The position numbers and the translations under genes were made by a program. Shown here in pieces: positions 24,110 through 31,782 of a stretch of DNA of 64,000 bases (positions are counted from its first letter, which is position 1; every line of letters starts with the position of its first letter). The DNA is from IDS-8 sp035304345 (GTDB taxonomy: Bacteria > Pseudomonadota > Gammaproteobacteria > Steroidobacterales > Woeseiaceae): the NCBI GenBank assembly GCA_035304345.1, contig DATGQE010000022.1, positions 124,001 through 188,000 on the forward strand, in the 5' to 3' direction. The notes under the pieces were generated by a model. That model was not told the DNA's origin. It ran no database searches and saw only the letters and a list, made by a program, of their open reading frames with translations.

Positions 24110-25651
24110 CTACTGCCCGGCGGGCACCGGCTCGTGCGCGTAGCGCTCGATCGCGTCCAGCCAGCCGCCGGTGAAGCCGGCGCGCTGCAGGCCTTCGCGG
24201 ACGTGCGGGTTCTGCCGCATCACTTCCCACACGAAGCCCGAGCGGTAGTTCTCGATCATGAGCAGGATCGGCCCCTGGTCGATGCCGAGATAGTCGCCGG
24301 CCACCCAGCCGAAGCCGTCGATCACCCGCCCGTGCTTGAGATCGACGTCGTACCGGAAGCTCGGGTTGAAGGCATCGAGGAAGCCGTACTGGGAGTAGAT
24401 GTGCTGGCCGTAACGCACGCGCATTTCGCGGATCGCGCGGATCGCGAGCTCCGGCGCGAACACGATGGAGCCGGCCGCGGCGGTCGGCGCGATGGTGCCG
24501 TCGTCGTAGGAGTGGCCGAGCGCCTGGTGTGAATCCGGGTAGCCGATGCCGCGCGCGGCATAGCCGCGGAACTGGCGCTCCTCCCCGTTGTAGACGAGGA
24601 GCGCGTGGCCGGGGCCGTCGCTCGCGCTGAGGCCCCAGATGCCGTCGCCGTAGCCTTCCCAGCCGAGCGGGTTCTCTTCCGCGTAGGCGTACTGGGCCAG
24701 CACCGAGCGGCGGCTGTTCTCGAAGTAGTCGAGCCCGCGCTCGCGCATGTAGGGATCCTGGATGCCGCGGAAGTCGAACCAGATGTGGGTGTACTGGTGC
24801 CCGAAGCCGGGGCTGAACATCAGGTATTCCTGCCCGTAGTACTCGCCCCAGTGGCGATCGTACCGTTCGGTCCACGCTTCCCACGCGTCGCGATCGAGCG
24901 AGTGCTCCGGTGCGGCGAGCGCGAGGAGGTAGACGATCATCGCCTCGTTGTAGCCGCGCCAGTCCATCGCGTGGAAGCCGGACTCGGGGCGCCAGCCGAG
25001 CGTGATGCCGCCGACGCCGGCCTGGGCCCAGGGCCAGTCGACGCGCGTGTAGATCCGCTCGGCGAGCTGGCGGATCTCCGCTTCGTCGGGGTGCTCGCCG
25101 TCGAAATAAGTCTGCGCGAACAGGACGCCGCCGAGCAGCAGCGCCGTATCGACCGTGGACAGCTCCGAGTGCGCGTAGCGGGTGCCGGTCTCCATGTCGA
25201 GGAAGTGATAGAAGAAGCCCTTGTGGCCGGCTTTGCCCTTGGGCTCCGGGCCCTGCGGCGCGTTCGCGAAGAAGCGCAAGGTCGTGAGGGTGCGCTCGCG
25301 CGCCTGCTCGCGCGTGACGTAGCCGCGCTCGACGCCGATCGGGTAGGCGGTGAGCCCGAAGCCGACGGCGGCGATCGACGAGAACGAACCCGAGGGCCAG
25401 CGATCCGGCACCAGCCCGTTCTCCGGATTGGCCGTTTCCCAGAAGAAGCGGAACGTGCGCTGTGACAGGTCCTCCAGCAGGGACTCGTCGTCTAGCCGCG
25501 GCGCATCCGGCCGCCCGGTGTTGACCGACGGCGGATCGACCGGGAGAACCTGCGCCTCACTCATCTCCGCCGGCGGCTGGCCCGGCACTCCGGGGCTCGC
25601 GAAAACGAGCGCGGCGGCGAGTGAGGTGAGAATCGTACGCTGCATGTTCAT
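24110..25651 (-). CDS. glucoamylase-family (GH144-like) exported glycoside hydrolase
   Basis: 513-residue protein with signal peptide MNMQRTILTSLAAALVFASP. The body matches the PF10091 glucoamylase-like (alpha/alpha)6 fold: LEDLSQRTFRFFWETANPEN at the start, then GFFYHFLDMETGTR, LSTVDTALLLGGVLF, FGHQYTHIWFDFRG and FGWVAGDYLGIDQGPIL. Characterised members (GH144) are endo-beta-1,2-glucanases, so a cyclic or linear beta-1,2-glucan substrate is plausible. It overlaps the LacI regulator gene by ATGA and would be controlled by it. With the GH3 enzyme and receptor at 5-10 kb it could form a glucan utilisation route, though the two blocks are 14 kb apart. Confidence 0.88.
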   Translation of the reverse strand: MNMQRTILTSLAAALVFASPGVPGQPPAEMSEAQVLPVDPPSVNTGRPDAPRLDDESLLEDLSQRTFRFFWETANPENGLVPDRWPSGSFSSIAAVGFGLTAYPIGVERGYVTREQARERTLTTLRFFANAPQGPEPKGKAGHKGFFYHFLDMETGTRYAHSELSTVDTALLLGGVLFAQTYFDGEHPDEAEIRQLAERIYTRVDWPWAQAGVGGITLGWRPESGFHAMDWRGYNEAMIVYLLALAAPEHSLDRDAWEAWTERYDRHWGEYYGQEYLMFSPGFGHQYTHIWFDFRGIQDPYMRERGLDYFENSRRSVLAQYAYAEENPLGWEGYGDGIWGLSASDGPGHALLVYNGEERQFRGYAARGIGYPDSHQALGHSYDDGTIAPTAAAGSIVFAPELAIRAIREMRVRYGQHIYSQYGFLDAFNPSFRYDVDLKHGRVIDGFGWVAGDYLGIDQGPILLMIENYRSGFVWEVMRQNPHVREGLQRAGFTGGWLDAIERYAHEPVPAGQ

Positions 25652-26694
25652 ACCCTCGAATCTGTCGGCGCCCCGGCGGCGCCGGTGGATGCGCGAACGA
25701 CGAGCGTCGGACGCACCGGCTCGATGCGTTCGCGTGAAAGCTCCGGCTGCTCGATGACTTCCAGCAGCCGCGCGAGTGCCCGCCGCCCGAGCTCCGCGAC
25801 GTCCACGTGCACGCTGGTCAGCGCCGGGCGGAGCAGGGAGGCGAGCGGTATGTCGTCGAAGCCGGCAATCGCCACGTCGCCCGGCACGGACAGCCCGGCC
25901 TCGAGCAACGCCCGCATGGCGCCGGCGGCCATCAGGTCGTTGGCGGCGAACACGGCATCCGGGCGAGTCTCGAGGCGGGCGATGGCGCAGCCGGCGGCGT
26001 AGCCGGAGGCCTCCTCGAAGTCGCCGCGGAACAGCGGCGCCTCGACTCCGGGCCAGTACCGCGCGAGCGCCTCACGCCAGGCGTGCTCGCGCTCGCCGGC
26101 ATCGTGGTTGCCGGCGGGGCCGGCGATGTGCGCGACCACGCGGCAGCCGGTGTGCTTCAGGTGCCCCATGAGCTCGAGCACCGCGCCGCGGTTGTCGATG
26201 ACGCAGGCGCCCTGGTCCGCCGTGGCGTGCGTTCCCATCAGCACGGTCGGCAAATCCTCGGGCAGGAGGCGGGCGAGCGCCCCGGTATCGAGGTGCGGCG
26301 CCATGCACAGGAGCCCGTCGACGTGGCCCTTGAGGCCCGCGACCGTGCGCAGGCTCTCCCCGTCGTCGTCCGGAATGCGGGCCACGAGGAGGAGACGGCC
26401 CTGCCGTCGCGCCGTTTCCTCGATGCCGCGCACCAGCTCCGCGAAAGGCTCCGCCGGCAGCGCCGGCAGCAGCAATCCCACGACGCCGTGCCGCCGCTTC
26501 ACCAGGCTCGCGGCCCCGCCGTGCGGCACGTAACGCAGGCGCGCGATCGCGTCGGTGACGCGCTGGCGAGTCGCCTGCGCCACCGGCCCGGTGCCGTTGA
26601 TCACCCGGGATACGGATGCGATGGATACCCCCGCGGCGCGCGCGACGTCCTTCACCGTCGCGGCGCGCCGGGGCGCGCTGCGGGTCCCGTCCAC
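25648..26694 (-). CDS. LacI-family transcriptional regulator
   Basis: 348 residues from GTG 26694, preceded by GGGGAG; a TTG at 26706 is a possible longer start. The N-terminal LacI HTH is clear (ATVKDVARAAGVSIASVSRVING, split here by length as TVKDVARAAGVS and SVSRVING), followed by the hinge YVPHGGAASL. The periplasmic-binding-like effector domain ends with the usual FDDIPLASLLRPALTSV block. It is co-translated with the glucoamylase-family hydrolase. A LacI-type operator lies within its own promoter, so it is probably an autoregulator and a repressor of the operon. The effector is unknown, likely a glucan oligosaccharide. Confidence 0.94.
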   Translation of the reverse strand: MDGTRSAPRRAATVKDVARAAGVSIASVSRVINGTGPVAQATRQRVTDAIARLRYVPHGGAASLVKRRHGVVGLLLPALPAEPFAELVRGIEETARRQGRLLLVARIPDDDGESLRTVAGLKGHVDGLLCMAPHLDTGALARLLPEDLPTVLMGTHATADQGACVIDNRGAVLELMGHLKHTGCRVVAHIAGPAGNHDAGEREHAWREALARYWPGVEAPLFRGDFEEASGYAAGCAIARLETRPDAVFAANDLMAAGAMRALLEAGLSVPGDVAIAGFDDIPLASLLRPALTSVHVDVAELGRRALARLLEVIEQPELSRERIEPVRPTLVVRASTGAAGAPTDSRV

Positions 26695-26729
26695 TCGACT
26701 CCCCAAAGCCTCTGAGTGCGTTGGGGGCT

Positions 26730-26757
26730 AGTGTAAACGCTTACAGTGTCGCGTCAA
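26730..26757 (-). promoter_or_regulatory. promoter with embedded LacI-type operator
   Basis: On the - strand TTGACG (26757-26752) and TACACT (26735-26730) are separated by 16 bases. The 14-bp near-palindrome TGTAAGCGTTTACA (26745-26732) lies in the spacer and overlaps the -10 box. TGTAANCGNTTACA is the consensus style of LacI/GalR operators. Binding would block RNA polymerase, giving autoregulation of the LacI-hydrolase operon. Confidence 0.8.
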
Positions 26758-26768
26758 GACGACAGTTG

Positions 26769-26783
26769 TTGTAATTTTTACAA
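26769..26783. promoter_or_regulatory. second palindrome upstream of the LacI promoter
   Basis: TTGTAA-TTT-TTACAA, 24 bases upstream of the LacI-type operator. It could be an auxiliary operator for the same regulator or a site for another factor; it could also be chance in a locally A/T-rich patch. Confidence 0.4.
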
Positions 26784-26866
26784 AGCCGGCGCCGGCAGCG
26801 GCGGCGACGCGTCGAGGCCGCTGCCCCGGGACTCCGCACGCTGCCGGTCCGGCGAACCCGGCAGCC

Positions 26867-28132
26867 TCAGGCCCCGCCGGCCTCGATCTCGGCCAGCCGC
26901 CGCTCGATGAAGCGCCGCTCCGGCTCCTGCCGGGTGAGCTCGAGCGCCCGCCGGTAGGCCTGGGCGGCGGCCTCGTACCGTCCGAGCCGCCGGCAGAGGT
27001 CCGCGCGCGTCGCGTGCGCGAGATGATAATCGGTGAGCTCGCCGCGCCCGAGCAGGTCGTCCACGAGCGCGAGCCCGGCCTCGGGTCCGTCGCGCATGGC
27101 CACCGCCACGGCCCGGTTCAGCTCCACCACCGGCGACGGCGCGGTGCGCAGCAACAGGTCGTACAGCGCGACGATCTCGCCCCAGTCCGTCGCTGCCGCG
27201 TCGGGCGCATCGGCGTGCACGCCCACGATCGCCGCCTGCAGCGTATAGGGCCCGAAGCGACCCGACGCGAGCGCGCGACGCACCAGCGCCGAAGCCTCGG
27301 CGATCAGGCCGCGATCCCACAGCCGGCGGTCCTGGTCTTCGAGCAGGACGAGCTCGCCGTCGGGCGTGGTGCGCGCCGGCCGCCTGGATTCGTGGAACAG
27401 CATCAGCGCGAGCAGGCCCATCGCCTCCGGCTCCTCGAGCAGCTCCACGAGCAGGCGCCCGAGCCGGATCGCTTCCCCCGAGAGATCGGTGCGCGTGACC
27501 GACGTCCCCGAGGAGGCGAAATAGCCCTCGTTGAACACGAGGTAGATCACCTGCAGCACGCTCTCCAGGCGCTCGGGCAGCTCCGCCTGCGACGGCACCT
27601 CGTAGGGAATGCCGGCGTCGCGGATCTTCGCCTTCGCCCGCACGATGCGCTGCGCGACCGTGGGCGGCGAGGCGAGGAAGGCGTGCGCGATCTCCTCGGT
27701 GGTGAGGTCGCACACTTCCCGCAACGTGAGGGCCAGGCGGCCCTCCGGCGGCAGCGAGGGATGGCAGCAGGTGAAGATCAGCCGCAGCCGGTCGTCCTCG
27801 ATCTCCTCGTCGTCCCGGTCCGGCGCCGCCTCGCCGTGCGGGGTGAGCTGGCGCGCGATCTCCTCCAGGGAGGCGTCGAAACGCGCCCGCCGGCGGATCG
27901 TGTCGATTCCCTTGAAGCGCCCGGCCGAGACGAGCCAGGCCCGCGGGTTGTCGGGAATCCCGTCGCTCGGCCATTGCGCCAGCGCGGCGAGAAACGCCTC
28001 GTGCAGCGCCTCCTCGGCGAGATCGAAATCGCCGAGCAGGCGAATCAGCGTGGCGAGCACGCGCCGCGATTCGCGGCGGTAAACGGCGTCGATCGCCTCC
28101 CGCGTGACCTGCACCGTGCCGCTTTCGTTCAT
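26867..28132 (-). CDS. ECF sigma factor with C-terminal TPR-like extension (ECF42/SigJ type)
   Basis: 421-residue extracytoplasmic-function sigma factor. Region 2 lies at residues about 15-85 (ESRRVLATLIRLLGDFDLAEEALHEA; NPRAWLVSAGRFKGIDTIRR in part). Region 4 lies at about 120-175 (TEEIAHAFLASPPTVAQRIVRAKAK). A 230-residue C-terminal helical extension with TPR-like repeats follows, ending in TRADLCRRLGRYEAAAQAYR. This long C-domain is diagnostic of the ECF42 group, in which it takes part in control without a classical anti-sigma factor. The DGPF/YCII-domain partner gene usual for the group is not beside it. Confidence 0.92.
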   Translation of the reverse strand: MNESGTVQVTREAIDAVYRRESRRVLATLIRLLGDFDLAEEALHEAFLAALAQWPSDGIPDNPRAWLVSAGRFKGIDTIRRRARFDASLEEIARQLTPHGEAAPDRDDEEIEDDRLRLIFTCCHPSLPPEGRLALTLREVCDLTTEEIAHAFLASPPTVAQRIVRAKAKIRDAGIPYEVPSQAELPERLESVLQVIYLVFNEGYFASSGTSVTRTDLSGEAIRLGRLLVELLEEPEAMGLLALMLFHESRRPARTTPDGELVLLEDQDRRLWDRGLIAEASALVRRALASGRFGPYTLQAAIVGVHADAPDAAATDWGEIVALYDLLLRTAPSPVVELNRAVAVAMRDGPEAGLALVDDLLGRGELTDYHLAHATRADLCRRLGRYEAAAQAYRRALELTRQEPERRFIERRLAEIEAGGA

Positions 28133-28233
28133 TGCCGCACTTTACCGGAAACCGCACCGGCCTCGCGATGGCGCGCACATTATCTGCCATATTGGTTGGA
28201 AGGCGAGGCACGAGCAGGAGGCTGCCGCGCGGC

Positions 28234-29439
28234 ATGGGTGACTGGACGAGCGGGAACGAGCTCGAGCTCCTGGAGAACGGCGAGGAGGTGTATCCGCGCG
28301 TGTTCGAGGCAATCGGCCGGGCGCGCGAGGAGGTCGTGCTCGAGACGTTCATCTGGATGGAGGACGGCGTCGGGAGGCAGCTCCTCGACGTGCTGGTGGC
28401 TGCCGCCGAGCGGGGCGTGCAGGTGTGGGCGCTCGTGGACGGCTACGGCTCGCCGGGGTTCTCGGACGAGTTCCTCGAGCGCGTTCGCAAGGCCGGCATA
28501 CACCTGCGCTCGTTCGATCCGAGGCCGACGTTCTTCCGGGTGCGCACCAACATCCTGTGCCGCATGCACCGCAAAATCGTGGTGATCGACGGCGAGCGCG
28601 CGTTCGTCGGCGGCCTCAATTTCTCCGACGACCACCTGCGGGAGTTCGGCGAGGCCTCGAAGCAGGACTTCGCGGTCGAGGTGAGAGGACCGCTGGTGCG
28701 GGACATCCATCGATACTGCCGGCACGGCGCGGACCTGCATGCCGGTCCGCCCTGGCGCCGCTTGCGGTACTGGTTGCGACGCTTCCCGCGCCGGATGATC
28801 AATCCTCGCGAGGGCGCACAGGCACTGTTCGTCTATCGCGACAACGACCAGCATCCCACCGACATCGAGACGATGTACCGGGCCGGCATCCGCGCCGCGC
28901 AACGCAGGATCATCATCGCCAACGCCTATTTCTTCCCAGGCTACCGGTTCGTGCGCGACCTGCGGCGCGCCGCCCGCCGCGGCGTCGAGGTTTCGCTCAT
29001 CATGCAGGGCAAGCCCGACCGCCCGGTCAGCGTGTGGGCCGCCTCCATCCTGTACTCGGACCTGCTCCGGGCCGGGGTACGGATCTTCAACTACACGGAA
29101 CGACCGCTGCACGCGAAGGTGGCGGTGATCGACGAGCGCTGGGCGACCATCGGCTCGAGCAATCTCGATCCGCTGAGCCTCGGCCTGAATCTCGAGGCCA
29201 ACGTGTTCGTGCTGGACGAGCGCTTCAATGCCGCGCTCGGCTCGCGGCTCGAGCGGCTCATCGCCGAGTCGTGCACGGAGCTCGAAGCCGGGGAGCGGGC
29301 GAGCGGCGGGCGGCTGCGCCGCCTGCTGCTCGCCGGCGCCTATCACCTCACGCGGCGAATGCCGACCTGGGGCACGCGCCTGCCGCGCTACGAGCAGCGC
29401 ATCCTGCCGCTGGAATCACCGGGCAACCCACGCCCCTAG
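28234..29439 (+). CDS. clsB: cardiolipin synthase B-like phospholipase D
   Basis: 401 residues from ATG 28234, twelve bases after AGGAGG; longer starts at 28168 or 28132 are possible but E. coli ClsB is about 413 residues. Two HKD motifs mark the active site: HRKIVVIDGERAFVGGLNF and HAKVAVIDERWATIGSSN. The enzyme joins phosphatidylglycerol with another phospholipid to make cardiolipin at the inner membrane. There is no N-terminal membrane helix, as in ClsB. It is divergent from the ECF sigma factor gene; whether that factor transcribes it is unknown. Confidence 0.92.
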   Translation: MGDWTSGNELELLENGEEVYPRVFEAIGRAREEVVLETFIWMEDGVGRQLLDVLVAAAERGVQVWALVDGYGSPGFSDEFLERVRKAGIHLRSFDPRPTFFRVRTNILCRMHRKIVVIDGERAFVGGLNFSDDHLREFGEASKQDFAVEVRGPLVRDIHRYCRHGADLHAGPPWRRLRYWLRRFPRRMINPREGAQALFVYRDNDQHPTDIETMYRAGIRAAQRRIIIANAYFFPGYRFVRDLRRAARRGVEVSLIMQGKPDRPVSVWAASILYSDLLRAGVRIFNYTERPLHAKVAVIDERWATIGSSNLDPLSLGLNLEANVFVLDERFNAALGSRLERLIAESCTELEAGERASGGRLRRLLLAGAYHLTRRMPTWGTRLPRYEQRILPLESPGNPRP

Positions 29440-29473
29440 GCCGCACCGGGTCACCGGCCGCGCGCGACCTCTC

Positions 29474-31585
29474 TCAGAACGTCCACACCGCGCGCAACAG
29501 CGCGCTGCGCTCGATCAGGTTGCCGCCGCCGAACTCCAGATGCTCGCCGTCCGTCAGGTTGCGTACGGTCAGCGACAGTCTCAAGTCGTCGAGCGGGTTC
29601 CATCCCAGGCTCAGGTCGACGGCGGTGTAGCCCGGCACGCCGAGGCCCGGCAGCTCGTCGACGTGGCGGATCGACGTGAACAGCTCGAACTGCTGCGGCA
29701 ACTCGAGGAAGGAATGCAGCGTCGCCTGGTGCGTGGGGCTGTTGCCGGAAAGCGCAAGGGAGCCGGCGCCGCTGCTGCCGGGGATGAGCTCGAGGTCGAG
29801 ATCGAGGTAGGCATACTGGAGCTGCAGGCGCCACGGCTCCAGCACCTGCCAGTTCGCCACCAGTGTGCCGCCGCGTGCTTCGCCCCGCATGCCGTTCGCG
29901 AGCGTAGCGGGAATCAGCAGGTAGCGCGGCGGGTCGCCTACCACGCTGATCGCGCCGGGCTCCTGTGTCTGGAGCCGGTCATAGTCGTGCCGGAAGAGCG
30001 AGACGTCGATCGACAGGTCCGGACCGAGCTGGGCCCGGTAACCGGCTTCCGTCGCGATCAGCTCTTCCGAGCGGAAGCTCTCGCTGCCGCGCGCGTTGAA
30101 GTAGACGGGCACCGGCATGCCGGGTACCACGAGCGGTGCAACCAGCTCCAGGTCGGAGTCCAGGCGAGCCGGGATGCGCACCGCGCGCGATACCGCCGCC
30201 CACAGGAACCGGTCGTCGGCCAGCGCCCAACCCAGCCTCAGGTTCGGCTGCGCTTCCCAGCCGCTGTAGTCGTTGTGCTCCAGCTTGGTGCCGGCCGTCA
30301 GCACGAGCTCGTCCTCGAGGAGCGTGATGTCGTCCTGCACGAACAGGCTGAGCGTCTCGTCGCGGCGCGAGTCGGGAATGAAGCTCGCGAAAGTGGTGTT
30401 GTCGAGCTCGTCGGAGGTCACGCGCACGCCCGCCCCCCAGATGACGCGGTGCCGGCCGGCAGGCGCGACGTCGTGCTGGAAATCGACGTCCAGCGTGTGG
30501 CGCCGCTCGTCGAAGGTGCCCGGAGCGTCCCGCGCGGTGTGATCGAGGTACGCCTGGAGCAGCACGTGCCCGCCCGTATCGAGATTGCGGTCCCAGCGGG
30601 TGAGCAGGTTGAAGCCGCCGATGTCCACCGTGCCCGGCCGGTCGGGGCCCGGCAGGGTGCCGAGCGCGAACTCCGGGCGCAGCCAGTCGCCGAGCTCCGC
30701 CGCGTACGCGTCGCCCTGGAAAACGAGCCGGTCGTTCTCGCTCCGCTCCCAGTCGACCCGGAACCCGGCCTGGCCGCGGCGTGCGTCGTCCACGCCGGGC
30801 TCGCCCGTCTGCTCCAGCGATGCGTCCGATTCCGCGTACTTCACCCAGGCGCGCGCGGCGACGTCCGCTCCCGCCTGCCACCCGTGGCGCAGGCCGGCGA
30901 AACGGCGGGTTTCGCTGCCCGCGGCCACGTCCACCAGCGAGCCCTGCGTCTCCCGCGCCGGGCGGGTGATGATGTTGATCACGCCGTTGACGGCATTCGC
31001 ACCCCACAACGTGCCACCCGGCCCGGAGATCACCTCGATGCGCTCGATGTCCTGCACCAGCACGTCCTGCGCGTCCCAGAACACGCCCGCGAACAGCGGC
31101 GAATAGACGCTGCGCCCGTCGATCAGCACCAGGAGCTTGTTCGACAGGTCGCTGTTGAAGCCGCGGATCGAGATCGACCACGAATGAGTGCCCGTCCGCG
31201 CGACTTCGACTCCGGGCGCGAGTCGCAGGATCTCCGGCAACCGGTTGAGGCCCGAGCGCCGGATGTCCTCCGCCGTGATGACGTACATGGCGCTCGTCAC
31301 CCGTTGCAGCGGCTCGCTCCTGCGCGCCGCCGACGTCACGCGCACTCTGCCGAGCTCCTCGATGCTGAGCTCGAACAGGTCGGCGGCGTCGGCCGCGGCG
31401 CGGGCCGGCACCGCGGCCGCAAGGCCGCCCGCGACGGTCAGCGTGAGCGCACAGCCGAACCGCAGCACCCTTGCGCCGCGGGTCACGCGGCGGCACGCGG
31501 GCTTACGGATGCGGGCGTCGTCGTGCGGCAGGGAAGCTCCGTCGAGGGACGGCCGCGTGCGGCGGGCGATCGGGATGCCTGCCAT
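29474..31585 (-). CDS. TonB-dependent receptor
   Basis: 703-residue outer-membrane receptor. A long charged head precedes the hydrophobic signal (VLRFGCALTLTVAGGLAA...ARA), so the true start may be GTG 31486. The mature N-terminus has DLFELSIEELGRVRVTSAA, typical of receptors in the CirA/BtuB-like group. The plug follows (DIRRSGLNRLPEILRLAPGV; GPGGTLWGANAVNGVINII) and a 22-strand-type barrel ending ALLRAVWTF. It is divergent from a hybrid histidine kinase and a YfiR protein, a gene set that recurs in gammaproteobacteria. That arrangement suggests the receptor and the kinase sense or import the same signal. Confidence 0.93.
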   Translation of the reverse strand: MAGIPIARRTRPSLDGASLPHDDARIRKPACRRVTRGARVLRFGCALTLTVAGGLAAAVPARAAADAADLFELSIEELGRVRVTSAARRSEPLQRVTSAMYVITAEDIRRSGLNRLPEILRLAPGVEVARTGTHSWSISIRGFNSDLSNKLLVLIDGRSVYSPLFAGVFWDAQDVLVQDIERIEVISGPGGTLWGANAVNGVINIITRPARETQGSLVDVAAGSETRRFAGLRHGWQAGADVAARAWVKYAESDASLEQTGEPGVDDARRGQAGFRVDWERSENDRLVFQGDAYAAELGDWLRPEFALGTLPGPDRPGTVDIGGFNLLTRWDRNLDTGGHVLLQAYLDHTARDAPGTFDERRHTLDVDFQHDVAPAGRHRVIWGAGVRVTSDELDNTTFASFIPDSRRDETLSLFVQDDITLLEDELVLTAGTKLEHNDYSGWEAQPNLRLGWALADDRFLWAAVSRAVRIPARLDSDLELVAPLVVPGMPVPVYFNARGSESFRSEELIATEAGYRAQLGPDLSIDVSLFRHDYDRLQTQEPGAISVVGDPPRYLLIPATLANGMRGEARGGTLVANWQVLEPWRLQLQYAYLDLDLELIPGSSGAGSLALSGNSPTHQATLHSFLELPQQFELFTSIRHVDELPGLGVPGYTAVDLSLGWNPLDDLRLSLTVRNLTDGEHLEFGGGNLIERSALLRAVWTF

Positions 31586-31782
31586 CAAGTCGCGGGGTTC
31601 GACGTCGTCATTCGTTCTGGTTTCCTGCCGGCGCCGCGTCGGTTACGATGGAGCCAGGCGCACGGCCGGACGGGAGTATAACGCCAAGCGATGCGGCCAG
31701 CGCACCCTGTCGCACCTCGTAAACTGCTGCCGATCGATCCGGTCGGGAACGCTCGCCGCCACCAGGCGCCGTCTCGCCGCCG

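Noticed and set aside
29228..31681. An 817-codon open frame on the + strand opposite the TonB receptor
   Set aside because: Antisense shadow; the - strand receptor has plug, barrel and C-terminal Phe.
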